From: Halorhodospira halophila
GTDB taxonomy: Bacteria > Pseudomonadota > Gammaproteobacteria > Nitrococcales > Halorhodospiraceae
Reading direction: 5' to 3'
DNA length: 64,000 nucleotides
NCBI RefSeq assembly: GCF_016653405.1
Contig: NZ_NHSN01000008.1
Coordinates: 62,001 to 126,000, forward strand
Part shown: positions 13,758 through 22,435 of the stretch, piece by piece
Numbering within the stretch: the stretch's first letter is position 1
How the letters are laid out: each line of letters starts with the position of its first letter
Translations under genes and position numbers: made by a program
Notes under the pieces: model-generated
The model's database searches: none
What the model saw: only the letters and a program-made list of their open reading frames with translations
Told to the model about the DNA's origin: nothing

Positions 13758-14042
13758 ATGGACAGCCTGACCATCGACGACCACCGGCCGGCGGCCCACG
13801 CCGCCGAACTCGAGGAACACCAGGGCGAGGTCGACCGGCTCCGCGAGGTGCTCGTCGCCTACCACGCGCTGGCCGCGCCGGGAGCGCACCGGGACACCCG
13901 GATGACCACGGCGGCCGCGACTCTGGCCGAGGTCACCGACGAAGCGTTGCGCACGTCGGGGAGCATCCAGGAGGCGCGCACGAAGTTGCGCCGGGCCCGG
14001 CAAAGCGTCGTCACCCAGATTCGACAGATCCGAGAGCACTGA
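13758..14042 (+). CDS. Small helical phage early protein
   Basis: A 94-residue protein with GGAGGGAAG upstream of ATG 13758. It is coiled-coil-like ('AAELEEHQGEVDRLREVLVAYHALA') with a basic C-terminal helix. It lies just upstream of recT; a nucleic-acid-related accessory role is possible but unsupported by motifs. Confidence 0.55.
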   Translation: MDSLTIDDHRPAAHAAELEEHQGEVDRLREVLVAYHALAAPGAHRDTRMTTAAATLAEVTDEALRTSGSIQEARTKLRRARQSVVTQIRQIREH

Positions 14043-14053
14043 GGGCAGCAGCC

Positions 14054-14818
14054 ATGACCGAGAGCAACGTGACACCGATCCGCGGCGGGCAGACCTTCTC
14101 GCTGACGCCGCAGAACCTCGACGAGGCGATGAAATACGCCGACATCATCGCCAAGAGCAAAGTCATCCCGAAGGACTACCAGGGCAACCCGGGCGACGTT
14201 CTGGTGGCCATGCAGTGGGGCCTCGAGCTGGGCCTGCCGCCTCTCCAGGCGCTGCAGAACATCGCCGTTATCAACGGGCGCCCGGCGGTCTGGGGTGACG
14301 CGATGCTGGCCATCGTGCGCTCGCACCCGTCCTGCGAGTACGTCTCTGAGGAGTTCGACGACTCCCGCTGGGTCGCCACTTGTCGAGCCAAGCGACGGGG
14401 CGAGCAGGAGCAGATCCGCCAGTTCAGCCACGACGATGCTCAGCGGGCCGGCCTGGCCGGCAAGCAGGGCCCCTGGCAGTCGTACCCCAAGCGCATGATC
14501 CAGATGCGCGCCAGGGCGTTCGCTCTGCGCGACGTGTTCCCGGACGCCCTGCGCGGCATCGCCGTCGCTGAGGAGGTCCGGGACATCCCCGAAAAGGACG
14601 TCACCCCGGAGCCGGCCCCGGCCGCCAGCGAGCCCGAGCAGCTGCCGCCCTACCCCGATGACCGGTTCGCGGAGAACCTGCCGAAGTGGCGCCAGGCCAT
14701 CCAGGGCGGGCGCATCAGTGCCGAGGAGGTCATCGCCAAGGCCTCCAGTTCCTACCAGATGACGGATGAACAGGCTGAACAGATCCGCCAGTGCCAGCCG
14801 ATTGAAGGGGGTGAGTGA
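14054..14818 (+). CDS. recT: RecT-family single-strand annealing protein
   Basis: A 254-residue protein with the RecT core: 'LDEAMKYADIIAKSKVIPKDYQGNPGDVLVAMQWG', 'GLPPLQALQNIAVINGRPAVWGDAMLAIV', and the C-terminal 'YPKRMIQMRARAFALRDVFPDALRGI'. It anneals complementary single strands exposed by the partner exonuclease. The gene ends in TGATG overlapping the exonuclease start, which fits the usual RecT/exonuclease pair. Confidence 0.9.
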   Translation: MTESNVTPIRGGQTFSLTPQNLDEAMKYADIIAKSKVIPKDYQGNPGDVLVAMQWGLELGLPPLQALQNIAVINGRPAVWGDAMLAIVRSHPSCEYVSEEFDDSRWVATCRAKRRGEQEQIRQFSHDDAQRAGLAGKQGPWQSYPKRMIQMRARAFALRDVFPDALRGIAVAEEVRDIPEKDVTPEPAPAASEPEQLPPYPDDRFAENLPKWRQAIQGGRISAEEVIAKASSSYQMTDEQAEQIRQCQPIEGGE

Positions 14819-16473
14819 TGGAGGTTCTCGATCTTGTGCAGGGCAGCCCGGAATGGAACCGCTTGAGGGCAAGCCACTACAACGCCAGCGAGGCCCCGGC
14901 CGTGATGGGGGTAGGGCCGATCCCCAGGTCGGACCTGCTCAGCCACAAGGCGTCCGGAACCGAGCAGGAGTTCAGCGAATGGGCTCAGAAGAACCTGCTC
15001 GATAAGGGGCACGCCGACGAAGAAGCGGCCCGGCCGATTGCCGAGAAGATCATTGGTGACGAGCTCTTCCGGGCGACGGTTCGGAAGCACATTGAGGGCC
15101 TGCCGCTGCTGGCCAGCTGCGATGGCCTGACGATGCTCAACGACGTGGTCTGGGAGCACAAATCCTGGAACCAGGCCAAGGCAGAGCAGGTGCGGGAAGG
15201 CCAGGTGCCGGATGAGCACGTCTGGCAGCTCGAGCAGCAGCTGATGATCACCAAAGCCGAGCGGGCCCTGTTCATGCTCTCCGACGGGACTGAGGGTAAC
15301 TGCGTCTCGTGCTGGTACGAGCCGAACCCGGAAAAGCAGCGGCGCCTGGTGCGCGCCTGGCAGCAGTTCGACGAGGATCTGCGGTCCTACCAGCCGCGCA
15401 CGGACGCCCCCGAGGTGACCGGCTCCGCGCCCGGCGAACTGCCGGCGCTGCACATCCAGATCACCGGGGGCGTTACCGCGTCGAACCTGGACGAGTTCAA
15501 AGCGAGAGCCCTCGACGTGTTCCAGGGCATCAAGACGGACCTGGCCACGGATCAGGACTTCGCGGATGCCGCCGAGACTGCCAAGTGGTGCAAGGAGATC
15601 GAGAAGCGCCTCGACGCCGCCAAGGAGCACGCGCTGTCCCAGACGCAGAGCATCGACGCGCTGTTCAAGGCCATCGACGAGATCCGGGAGCAGGCGCGCA
15701 AGACCCGCCTGGACCTCGACAAGAAGGTCGAGCACCGCAAGAAGGCCATCCGGCAGGAGGTGATCGCCGAGTGCCAGAACGCCCTGGCCGAGTCCGCCCG
15801 CGGGCACGAGGAAGAGCTCGGGCTGCGCATCGACCCGCAGGCTGACTTCCCTGGGGCGATCAAGGGCAAGAAGACGGTCAAGACCGTGCGCGACGCCGCC
15901 GAGCAGGAGCTGGCCGACGCCCGGCTGCGCTTGGCCGAAGAGGCCGAGCGCCTGCGCGCGAATCTGACCAAGTTCCGCGACCTCACCGAGGACCACCCCA
16001 CCCTGTTCCCGGACTGGGCCGACCTGGTGCGCAAGGACGCGGCCGACATGGAGGCCGCCATCAAGGCCCGGATCGCCGAGCACCAGGAGCAGGAGCGCCG
16101 GCGCCAGGAGGCTGAGCAGGAGCGGGCCCGACAGGCGGAGCAGCAGCAGGCGGAGCAGGAGGTGCAGCGCGAGGCCGCACCGCCCGCCCACCAAGAGCCC
16201 GACGTCAGCGACACCGGTGAAACCACCGAGGCCGGCTGGGACGTGCCGCCGGAGCCCGTCGCTGACGACGGCGCAAGGATGACCCTGGGCAACATCAACG
16301 ACGCCATCGCGCCGCTGTCGATCAGCGCCGCGGGCCTCTCCGAGCTCGGCATCGAGCCGGTCGGCCGCGAGAAAGCCGCGAAGCTCTATCGGGCGGCGGA
16401 CTTCCCCCGGATCTGCGAGGTGCTCGCACAGCACCTTCGGGAGGCAGCCAAGGAAGCGAAGGAGGCGGCGTGA
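14818..16473 (+). CDS. YqaJ-type viral exonuclease with long C-terminal coiled-coil extension
   Basis: A 551-residue protein. Residues about 1-210 are a YqaJ/lambda-exonuclease fold: 'QGSPEWNRLRASHYNASEA', the catalytic E-x-K in 'VWEHKSW' and 'HVWQLEQQLMITKAERALF'. The remaining 340 residues are unusual: a helical, charged region (about 225-420), a Gln/Glu/Arg coiled coil (about 425-455), a Pro/Glu linker and a helical tail. Typical YqaJ proteins end near 200-330. It digests duplex ends to feed RecT. The start ATG 14818 overlaps the recT stop. Confidence 0.87.
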   Translation: MEVLDLVQGSPEWNRLRASHYNASEAPAVMGVGPIPRSDLLSHKASGTEQEFSEWAQKNLLDKGHADEEAARPIAEKIIGDELFRATVRKHIEGLPLLASCDGLTMLNDVVWEHKSWNQAKAEQVREGQVPDEHVWQLEQQLMITKAERALFMLSDGTEGNCVSCWYEPNPEKQRRLVRAWQQFDEDLRSYQPRTDAPEVTGSAPGELPALHIQITGGVTASNLDEFKARALDVFQGIKTDLATDQDFADAAETAKWCKEIEKRLDAAKEHALSQTQSIDALFKAIDEIREQARKTRLDLDKKVEHRKKAIRQEVIAECQNALAESARGHEEELGLRIDPQADFPGAIKGKKTVKTVRDAAEQELADARLRLAEEAERLRANLTKFRDLTEDHPTLFPDWADLVRKDAADMEAAIKARIAEHQEQERRRQEAEQERARQAEQQQAEQEVQREAAPPAHQEPDVSDTGETTEAGWDVPPEPVADDGARMTLGNINDAIAPLSISAAGLSELGIEPVGREKAAKLYRAADFPRICEVLAQHLREAAKEAKEAA

Positions 16474-16829
16474 TGAACATGGACGACCTCAGGGAGATGG
16501 AGAGCGGCATCCGCCTCGCCAAAGACAGGGCGTCGGGCCTAGAGCGAGGCGCACATAGGATCGCGCAGCTACGCCGCGGAGGGGATAGCGGGAAGACAGT
16601 CGCCCAAGCGCTGCTCAGGTATCACCCCACTGAAATCGGCGCCATCGAGGAGGCCTGGAACGAGCTCGGCCCCGACCTGCTCCGGGTTGCCGAGATGCGC
16701 CTCCAGGCTCGGGCCCGCCAAGAGCGGGCCAGGGCGCGCCAGCTGGAAAGCCAGCTCAACTGCGCGCTCGAGGCGGCTGGCGAGGTTGCCGGAGAAGCCC
16801 GGAGAACCGACGAGGAGGCGGCGGCCTGA
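16473..16829 (+). CDS. Helical phage protein of unknown function
   Basis: A 118-residue protein starting at the ATG that overlaps the exonuclease stop (TGATG). It is Arg/Glu/Ala-rich with a C-terminal coiled coil (about 65-115). It lies between the exonuclease and RdgC, so it may assist recombination, but no motif is seen. Confidence 0.55.
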   Translation: MNMDDLREMESGIRLAKDRASGLERGAHRIAQLRRGGDSGKTVAQALLRYHPTEIGAIEEAWNELGPDLLRVAEMRLQARARQERARARQLESQLNCALEAAGEVAGEARRTDEEAAA

Positions 16830-16851
16830 GGCCGCCCAAGGAGAGGACGCC

Positions 16852-17769
16852 ATGTGGTTCCGCAACCTGGTCCCATACCGACTGGCCGAGAAGGTCGACT
16901 ACGACGCCGAGGCGGCCGCGGCCCGACTGGAGGCGCTTGCCTTCACGCCCTGCGGAGCGATGGAGCTGAGCCGCAGCGGGTTCGTCCCGCCGCTCGGCCC
17001 GGGAGCGCCGCTAGTGCACGCCGCCGCCGGCAGCCTGCTCCTGTGCCTGCAGGAGGAGACCAAGCTGTTGCCCGCGTCGGTGCTCCGGGACGCGATCGAC
17101 GACCGCATCAGCGCCCTGGAGGCAGCCGAGCATCGCAAAGTCCGCAAGCGTGAGCGCGACCGAATCCGCGACGAGGTGGTGACGGACCTGCTGCCGCAAG
17201 CGTTCAGCCGCTACAAGAAGACCTGGGCCTGCCTAGACATCGAGTCCGGCTTCTTGGTGGTCGACGCCAGCTCCGACAAGCAGGTCGAGCACTTCGTCGA
17301 TCAGCTGTGCGAGGCATGGGACGGGCTTGCCTTGGTCCCGCCCGAGACCGAGCTGTCGCCAGGGTCCGTGATGACCCAATGGCTGGCTCAACAGCAGCTG
17401 CCCGGCGACCTGGAACTGGGCGAAGAAGCGGTGCTCGAGGATCCCAATGCCGAGGGCTGCGAGGCCCGCGTAAAGCGACAGGATCTGACCTCCGAGGAGA
17501 TCAGTGCCCACATCGACGCCGGCAAGCGAGTCCGCCGCCTGGCCGTGACCTACTCCGAGCGGATCAGCGGCGTGCTGGACGCCAAACTGTCGCTGCGTCG
17601 CGCCAGGTTCCACGACGAGATCCGCGAGCAGGCCGGGGATCTGGAGCCGGAGAGCGAGGCCGAGCGAATCGACGCTGACTTTTCCCTCATGGCCTTGGAG
17701 CTGCGGAGCCTGGTCCCGCGCATGCTTGAGTGGTTCGGCGGGGAACGAACAGGGAGGCAGGCGGCATGA
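16852..17769 (+). CDS. rdgC: Recombination-associated protein RdgC, prophage copy
   Basis: A 305-residue protein opening 'MWFRNLVPYRL', the RdgC signature, followed by 'SGFVPPLG', 'LPASVLRDAIDDRI' and a late 'LSLRRARFHDEIREQA' segment. RdgC forms a ring dimer around DNA and inhibits RecA loading and strand exchange. The start ATG 16852 follows GGAGAGGACGCC. Carrying RdgC next to RecT/YqaJ suggests the phage controls host RecA during its own recombination. Confidence 0.88.
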   Translation: MWFRNLVPYRLAEKVDYDAEAAAARLEALAFTPCGAMELSRSGFVPPLGPGAPLVHAAAGSLLLCLQEETKLLPASVLRDAIDDRISALEAAEHRKVRKRERDRIRDEVVTDLLPQAFSRYKKTWACLDIESGFLVVDASSDKQVEHFVDQLCEAWDGLALVPPETELSPGSVMTQWLAQQQLPGDLELGEEAVLEDPNAEGCEARVKRQDLTSEEISAHIDAGKRVRRLAVTYSERISGVLDAKLSLRRARFHDEIREQAGDLEPESEAERIDADFSLMALELRSLVPRMLEWFGGERTGRQAA

Positions 17770-18029
17770 GCGCGATCCCTCCCTTCCTGTACGCCGACGC
17801 GAACCAGGCCCGCCGTGCGTTCGCCGAGGCCTGGCTCACCGGCGACGGTCTGCGCGACAGCGCTGAGGTGGGCCGGGCTATCGAGAACCTGGAGGACACG
17901 GCGGAAGAGATCGCCACCGCTGCCAGCTGTCTCGGTGACCGGCACCAAGCGGCGACGACTCCGGAACAGTGGCAGCCGATCATCTGTGAGGCCGCCCTGC
18001 AGTACTGGCACGAGTGGAGGAGCGCATGA
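17766..18029 (+). CDS. Small phage protein between rdgC and the dNMP kinase
   Basis: An 87-residue protein whose ATG overlaps the rdgC stop (ATGA) and whose end overlaps the kinase start by 4 bp. It is helical and acidic, with 'TAEEIATAASCLGDRHQAATTPEQW'. No family recognised. Confidence 0.55.
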   Translation: MSAIPPFLYADANQARRAFAEAWLTGDGLRDSAEVGRAIENLEDTAEEIATAASCLGDRHQAATTPEQWQPIICEAALQYWHEWRSA

Positions 18030-18616
18030 ACATCGCATTCGTGGGCCGCAAGCACAGCGGCAAGAGCACAGCGGCCCTGATGGCCGCCAGCGAGTTGTGC
18101 CGGCGTGGAACGCCCGCCGATGTGTACTCGTTCGCCTACCCGATCAAGCAGATGAGAGAGGCGTTGCTGGGGTCCGCCGGTATTCTCACTCCTGAGAGCA
18201 AGGAGGAGCCGATCACCGCCCTCCCCGGCCAGCCGTCGCAGCGCAAGATCGAGCAGGTGCTCGGCACCGAGGCGGCTCGGGATCATTGGCACCCCGACTT
18301 CTGGCTCGGCCACATGGCGCTTCGCCTCGCCCGCCGGCCTGCATCCACAGCGGCACTGATCGACGATGTGCGCTTTCCCAACGAGCTCTACTGGGTGCGC
18401 GATCAGGGATTCCACGTCGTCTGGATCAACCGCCCGGGCAACGACTTCGACACGCACCTCAGCGAGCAGGCCCTGTCCGGCTACCGCCGGGCTACAAACG
18501 AGTGGGCCCTGGCCAGCGACGGCACGTTTGCCGAGCTGGCCGACCGCGTCGAGCACCTTATCGACCAGATGAGCATGCAGCGCGCCATTGACCACAGCAG
18601 GAGGGAAACACCTTGA
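18026..18616 (+). CDS. Phage deoxynucleoside monophosphate kinase-like protein
   Basis: A 196-residue P-loop protein with Walker A 'GRKHSGKST' at 7-15, then '[17 protein letters not shown]' and '[18 protein letters not shown]', the arrangement of T4 gp1-like dNMP kinases. It would convert dNMPs to dNDPs and works with the two downstream enzymes on the thymidine nucleotide pool. Start ATG 18026 overlaps the previous gene. Confidence 0.8.
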   Translation: MNIAFVGRKHSGKSTAALMAASELCRRGTPADVYSFAYPIKQMREALLGSAGILTPESKEEPITALPGQPSQRKIEQVLGTEAARDHWHPDFWLGHMALRLARRPASTAALIDDVRFPNELYWVRDQGFHVVWINRPGNDFDTHLSEQALSGYRRATNEWALASDGTFAELADRVEHLIDQMSMQRAIDHSRRETP

Positions 18617-19128
18617 CCAATCAGCCCAGCCACCTGATCGAGACCCGGATCCTGGACCCGCGACTGGGCACCGAGTGGCCCGAGCCGGATTACCTCACCG
18701 CGGGCGCCGCGGGCATCGACCTGCGGGCCTGCATCGAAAAGCCGCTGATCCTGGAGCCGGGCGAGTGCCAGATGATCGGCACTGGCTTCGCGGTCCACAT
18801 CTCCGACCCCGGTGCCGCCGGCGTGGTCCTGCCCCGCTCCGGCCTGGGCCACAGGCACGGCATTGTGCTGGGTAACGGCACCGGCCTGATCGACTCCGAC
18901 TACCAGGGCGAGATCAAGGTCTCGGCGTGGAACCGCAACCCGCCGGTGGACACCTACGGCGCGAGGTGGAGCGACGAGCCATACATCAGCGAGCCCTACA
19001 TGATCGAGCCCGGAGAACGTATCGCCCAGCTCGTGTTCATGCCTGTGATCCAGGCGCGGCTGGTTCAGGTGTCTGAGTTCACCCCGACGGAGCGCGGGGC
19101 CGGCGGCTTCGGGCACACCGGGAGGTGA
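18613..19128 (+). CDS. dut: dUTP diphosphatase
   Basis: A 171-residue trimeric-type dUTPase with motif 1 'AGIDLRA', motif 2 'PRSGLGH', motif 3 '[12 protein letters not shown]', motif 4 'ERIAQLVF' and the Gly-rich motif 5 'GAGGFGHTG' at the C-terminus. It hydrolyses dUTP to dUMP, feeding the downstream thymidylate synthase. It starts with TTG, 8 nt after AGGAGGG and overlapping the kinase stop. An insertion around residues 110-130 makes it longer than the usual 150 residues. Confidence 0.9.
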   Translation: MTNQPSHLIETRILDPRLGTEWPEPDYLTAGAAGIDLRACIEKPLILEPGECQMIGTGFAVHISDPGAAGVVLPRSGLGHRHGIVLGNGTGLIDSDYQGEIKVSAWNRNPPVDTYGARWSDEPYISEPYMIEPGERIAQLVFMPVIQARLVQVSEFTPTERGAGGFGHTGR

Positions 19129-19130
19129 GC

Positions 19131-19574
19131 ATGGCGAAGAAGACCACGGTCGAGATTATCGAGGAGGCCGCTGGCCGGTCGCTGCAGGAGGTGGTGTTCG
19201 CAGCTGCTGACGAGGGCCTTACCTGCTCTGAGCTCGCGGCGGGGTACGGGGTCAAGGTCGGGCCGCTGCGAAGTGCCATCAACTGGCGCGGCCTGTCCGG
19301 GCTGCTGGCGAACCCGTATGCACCCCGCTTGGACGCCGAGGACGCCGAACTCATTCAGCAGCTGTGGGCCGAGCACCAGAGGCACAAGGCGGAAGCGACC
19401 CGCTTAAAGCGTGAGGCCAGGGAAATGCTGGCCCGCGCCGATGACGAGGAGGAGAAGGCCAGGAGCATTAACGCCACGGCGATCGCCGACAAGATGGGCT
19501 GCGGCCTCAATATGGTCTACCGGGTCATCAACGGCGACCAAGGCTCGGTCGGCGACAGCGAGGCGGCCGCGTGA
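19131..19574 (+). CDS. Phage protein with HTH segments and coiled coil
   Basis: A 147-residue protein. The first half has an HTH-like unit ('LTCSELAAGYGVKVGPLRSAINWRG'), then a charged coiled coil (about 75-110) and a second short HTH-like unit ('ATAIADKMGCGLNMVYRVING'). ATG 19131 follows GGGAGGTGA. It may be a DNA-binding regulator of the operon; no close family is recognised. Confidence 0.55.
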   Translation: MAKKTTVEIIEEAAGRSLQEVVFAAADEGLTCSELAAGYGVKVGPLRSAINWRGLSGLLANPYAPRLDAEDAELIQQLWAEHQRHKAEATRLKREAREMLARADDEEEKARSINATAIADKMGCGLNMVYRVINGDQGSVGDSEAAA

Positions 19575-19780
19575 AGCCCGGCTGCCACAGCGACCGCACG
19601 CCCCGGCGCCGCCTGCCCTACTGGTCGGTGTCGACGGGGTGCGGGGCCTACGCCTCGCCGGAGAACTACCCCGGCCGAGAGCACTGCGAGAGCTGCCGGT
19701 GGCGGGAGCGGATCCCGCGGGAGTCGCGGATCCGGTACTGGTGGCGGGAGAAGCGAACGAAAATGACGAGGTGGTTATGA
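19571..19780 (+). CDS. Small basic Cys-containing phage protein
   Basis: A 69-residue, strongly basic protein beginning with GTG overlapping the previous stop (GTGA). It has Cys residues at 5, 24, 39 and 42, the last two as CESC, possibly a zinc site. Its stop overlaps the next ATG. Function unknown. Confidence 0.5.
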   Translation: MKPGCHSDRTPRRRLPYWSVSTGCGAYASPENYPGREHCESCRWRERIPRESRIRYWWREKRTKMTRWL

Positions 19781-19977
19781 GCGGAAACCCCGGAACAAAC
19801 AAACTCGATCTTTGCAAAAAACTATACCGGGCTCTGCGCGTTGCCCAGCGTCACATGCCGTCTGAGCACTCAGCTGAACACGGCTCCGATGAATGGCTTG
19901 ACCGCAAGATGGCAAACCAGGCTGTGAGCGAAGCATTGCGCGAGGCGGGCATGCTCTTAGGGGAAGGCAAGCGATGA
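19777..19977 (+). CDS. Small helical phage protein upstream of thyA
   Basis: A 66-residue soluble, helical protein whose ATG overlaps the previous stop and whose end overlaps the thymidylate synthase start (ATGA). No motif is seen; it is defined by the coupling on both sides. Confidence 0.55.
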   Translation: MSGNPGTNKLDLCKKLYRALRVAQRHMPSEHSAEHGSDEWLDRKMANQAVSEALREAGMLLGEGKR

Positions 19978-20816
19978 CCGTGAACGAGCACGAGTACCTG
20001 TCCCTGTTGCGGCTCGCCATGGACCGCGGCCACCACAAGGCCGACCGCACTGGCACCGGCACGCTGTCGGTGTTCGGCCACCAGATGCGGTTCGACCTGA
20101 CAGCCGGGTTCCCGTTGCTGACCACGAAGCGGGTTTTTTGGCGCGGCGTGGTCGAGGAGCTGCTGTGGATGCTCCGCGGCAGCACCGACGCGACCGAGCT
20201 GCAGGAGCGCGGCGTGCATATCTGGGACGAGTGGGCCGGCCCGCACGGCGAGCTAGGCCCGGTGTACGGCGCGCAGTGGCGGAACTGGCAGCCCAGCTAC
20301 ATCGAATCCGTCGGCACCCACTCACGCGACGCCGTGGACCAGATCGCCGAGGTGCTGGACAGCCTGGCCACCGACCCGGATTCACGCCGGCACATCGTCA
20401 GCGCCTGGAATCCGGGCGAGCTGCACCTTATGCACCTGCCGCCGTGCCACATCCTCGTGCAGTTTTACGTGGCCGACGGGCGGCTCTCCTGCCAGCTCTA
20501 CCAGCGCAGCGCCGACCTGTTCCTGGGCGTGCCGTTCAACATCGCCTCCTACAGCCTACTCACCCACCTGGTGGCCCGCCACGTGGGCCTGGGCGTGGGC
20601 GATTTCATCTGGACCGGAGGCGACTGCCACCTGTACCTGAACCACCTGGAACAGGCCCGCGAGCAGATAAGCCGGGAGCCGCGGGAGGCGCCGAGGCTGC
20701 AGTGGCAGACGAGCGAGACCGACCTGTTCAAGCTCGCGCGGATGCGCCAGGAGGACGTGGTGGGGCTGCACGGATATGACCCGCACCCGGCGATCCCGGC
20801 GCCTGTCGCGGTGTAG
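19974..20816 (+). CDS. thyA: Thymidylate synthase ThyA, prophage copy
   Basis: A 280-residue protein with the catalytic Cys158 in 'HLPPCH', the dUMP-specifying Asn189 in 'VPFNIASY', the Arg pair in '[12 protein letters not shown]' and the Trp in 'HIWDEW'. All are canonical, so it methylates dUMP with 5,10-methylene-tetrahydrofolate rather than making a modified pyrimidine. It completes a dUTPase-ThyA-kinase route to dTDP within the phage operon. Confidence 0.93.
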   Translation: MTVNEHEYLSLLRLAMDRGHHKADRTGTGTLSVFGHQMRFDLTAGFPLLTTKRVFWRGVVEELLWMLRGSTDATELQERGVHIWDEWAGPHGELGPVYGAQWRNWQPSYIESVGTHSRDAVDQIAEVLDSLATDPDSRRHIVSAWNPGELHLMHLPPCHILVQFYVADGRLSCQLYQRSADLFLGVPFNIASYSLLTHLVARHVGLGVGDFIWTGGDCHLYLNHLEQAREQISREPREAPRLQWQTSETDLFKLARMRQEDVVGLHGYDPHPAIPAPVAV

Positions 20817-20824
20817 GAGGGGCC

Positions 20825-21028
20825 ATGAGGTTGATCACTGTAGACCAGTTCCGGCAGCGCTACTTCGCTGACGGGTCCCGGCCGGACCGGCGGACCGTCC
20901 GATCCTGGATCGAGTCCGGCGAGATCCCGGGGCGCGCAGTGGGCAAGCGCCATTACGTCGACGAGGAGGCCTGGCTGGCCGACTCCGAACATGAGCTCGT
21001 CGAGCACGTCTTGAGGGATACCGCATGA
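20825..21028 (+). CDS. xis: Excisionase-like small HTH protein
   Basis: A 67-residue protein with a MerR/excisionase-type winged helix ('LITVDQFRQRYF...DRRTVRSWIESGEIPGRAVGKRHYVDEEAW'). It directly precedes and overlaps the integrase by 4 bp (ATGA), the usual xis-int order. It should bend attachment-site DNA and direct integrase toward excision. Confidence 0.85.
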   Translation: MRLITVDQFRQRYFADGSRPDRRTVRSWIESGEIPGRAVGKRHYVDEEAWLADSEHELVEHVLRDTA

Positions 21029-22194
21029 GCCCGAGACCACGGAAGCCCGGGAGCCGAGATCTGCCCGCGCACCTCTACGCGAAGCGCCAGCGCGGGAAGA
21101 CCTACTATCGCTACCGTCACCCGGTCACCGGGAAGTGGTACGGGATGGGCCAGAACAAGGCCAGGGCGGTGAAGGCGGCGCAGATCCTGAACAGTCGCCT
21201 GATGGAGCCCATGGACGCCGAGCGGCTGGCGGCATCGGTGACGGCCGAGCGGGAGACCGCCGGCGAGGTGCTGTCGCAGTACCTTGATGAGGTCCTGCCG
21301 AAGCAGCGCAACCGGCACGGGCGAACGATCAGCCCGAAGACCCTCGAGGAGCAACAGCGCGCGATCCGTGACGCCGTCCGAGACCTTGGCGCAACGCCCG
21401 TCCAGGAGGTCACCCGGCGCCGGATCGGTAAGCACCTCGGCCAGTACCCGGGACGGTCGGCCAATGCGCGGCGCTCGACCCTGCGAAAGGCCTGGGCATG
21501 GATCGTCGCCAGCGGCTACCGCGACGACAACCCCGTCGAGGGGACGCTGCGTGCGGATGAGCACGTCCAGCGCCGGCGGCTGACCCTGGAGGAGTTCCGG
21601 CGCATCCGGTCGGCTGCCGAGCCCTGGCTGCAGAATGCGCTCGACCTCGCGCTGCAGACGCTCCAGCGCCGCGGGGACTTGGTGCGCATGCGCTTCGACG
21701 ACATCGCCGATGGCTGCTTGTACGTCCGGCAGCGCAAGACCGCGGGAGAGGAGTCAGCGAACCTCCGGATCCGGATCTCGCCGGAGCTCCAGGAAGTGAT
21801 CGCCCGGTGCCGGGACGACGTGGTGAGCCCATTCCTGATCCACCGGCCTCCGGCCAAGCGCCGGCGCGAGTACATGGAGAGCCGAGACCATTGGACCCAG
21901 GTCGATGAGCGATATCTCACCCGGGCGTTCGCCGCGGTTCGGGACGAACTCGGCATCGCCTCGGATCTGCCCACCGGACAGCGCCCGTCATTGCACGAGG
22001 TGCGCGCCCTGGGCGGCCGGCTGTACCGGGAGGCTGGCTGGTCAGAGGAAGCGGTGCAGCGGCTGATGGGCCACTCGTCCGCGGCGATGACGCGGCACTA
22101 CCTCAGCCGCCATGGCGAGACCTGGGTGGACTGCGAAAGCGGCCTGGATGCGGGTCAAAACCCCGGTTCAGCGCGGGACAAAACTGGTGTGTAA
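21025..22194 (+). CDS. int: Tyrosine-recombinase integrase
   Basis: A 389-residue lambda-type integrase. N-terminal arm-binding domain (about 15-60, 'AHLYAKRQRGKTYYRYRHPVTGKW'), core-binding SAM-like domain (about 75-170) and catalytic domain with Arg216, Lys238, His324-x-x-Arg327, His350 and the nucleophile Tyr359. All catalytic residues are present, so it should be active. It stops about 100 bp before a tRNA-Pro 3' end, the probable attachment site. Confidence 0.93.
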   Translation: MSPRPRKPGSRDLPAHLYAKRQRGKTYYRYRHPVTGKWYGMGQNKARAVKAAQILNSRLMEPMDAERLAASVTAERETAGEVLSQYLDEVLPKQRNRHGRTISPKTLEEQQRAIRDAVRDLGATPVQEVTRRRIGKHLGQYPGRSANARRSTLRKAWAWIVASGYRDDNPVEGTLRADEHVQRRRLTLEEFRRIRSAAEPWLQNALDLALQTLQRRGDLVRMRFDDIADGCLYVRQRKTAGEESANLRIRISPELQEVIARCRDDVVSPFLIHRPPAKRRREYMESRDHWTQVDERYLTRAFAAVRDELGIASDLPTGQRPSLHEVRALGGRLYREAGWSEEAVQRLMGHSSAAMTRHYLSRHGETWVDCESGLDAGQNPGSARDKTGV

Positions 22195-22292
22195 GTGATT
22201 GATCCGTATTGCACCGAAACGGCCTCACATGACCTCGCCCACAGACCCCGATTTCCCTTTTGGATCAGCCTCTTACACGGTATCGAAGACCT

Positions 22293-22339
22293 ATATGGGG
22301 TGCAGGGGGTCGCAGGTTCAAATCCTGCCGCCCCGACCA
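22293..22339 (+). other. tRNA-Pro 3' fragment: likely prophage attachment site
   Basis: The sequence from the anticodon loop (ATGGGGT, anticodon GGG) through the T arm (GCAGG-TTCAAAT-CCTGC) to the acceptor strand and CCA matches the 3' half of a bacterial tRNA-Pro. The bases before it do not form a D arm or a 5' acceptor strand, so only the 3' part is here. Phages of this type integrate in a tRNA gene, leaving such a repeat at one end and the intact tRNA at the other, which must lie left of the window. Confidence 0.82.
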
Positions 22340-22348
22340 AACACCGAA

Positions 22349-22386
22349 AGGGCCGCGGAACGGGGACGTTCCGCGGCCCTTTTTTG
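22349..22386 (+). terminator. Strong intrinsic terminator after the tRNA fragment
   Basis: A perfect 13-bp stem (22349-22361 with 22368-22380) with a 6-nt loop is followed by TTTTTT. It lies 10 bp after the CCA end and is probably the native terminator of the tRNA-Pro gene. Confidence 0.85.
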
Positions 22387-22435
22387 TGGGGAGGCCCCGA
22401 TTGTTCCAGCACCCCCTCACCGGGCTCCGGCCTGC

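Larger units (their letters stand above)
1..22339. mobile_element. Lambda-like prophage, right-hand part (left end outside window)
   Basis: Lysis, nin-like, replication, immunity, recombination and integration modules follow each other in lambda order, reversed relative to the window. The right boundary is placed at the 3' end of a tRNA-Pro fragment just after the integrase. No terminase, portal, capsid or tail gene is present, so the structural block and the left attachment site should lie to the left. A short partial gene with a good ribosome binding site at base 110 shows that late genes continue off the window. Confidence 0.93.

Noticed and set aside
14752-16434. 560-codon minus frame opposite the YqaJ gene
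   Set aside because: Antisense of the coiled-coil coding region, Leu/Gly-rich with no motif.
19974-20816. ThyA homologue as a base-hypermodification enzyme
   Set aside because: Cys158, Asn189 and the dUMP-site residues are canonical, so normal thymidylate synthesis is the simpler reading.
22155-22412. 85-codon minus frame over the tRNA fragment
   Set aside because: It contains the 'GAAGFEPATP' string that arises from translating tRNA genes backward. It is a well-known false gene.
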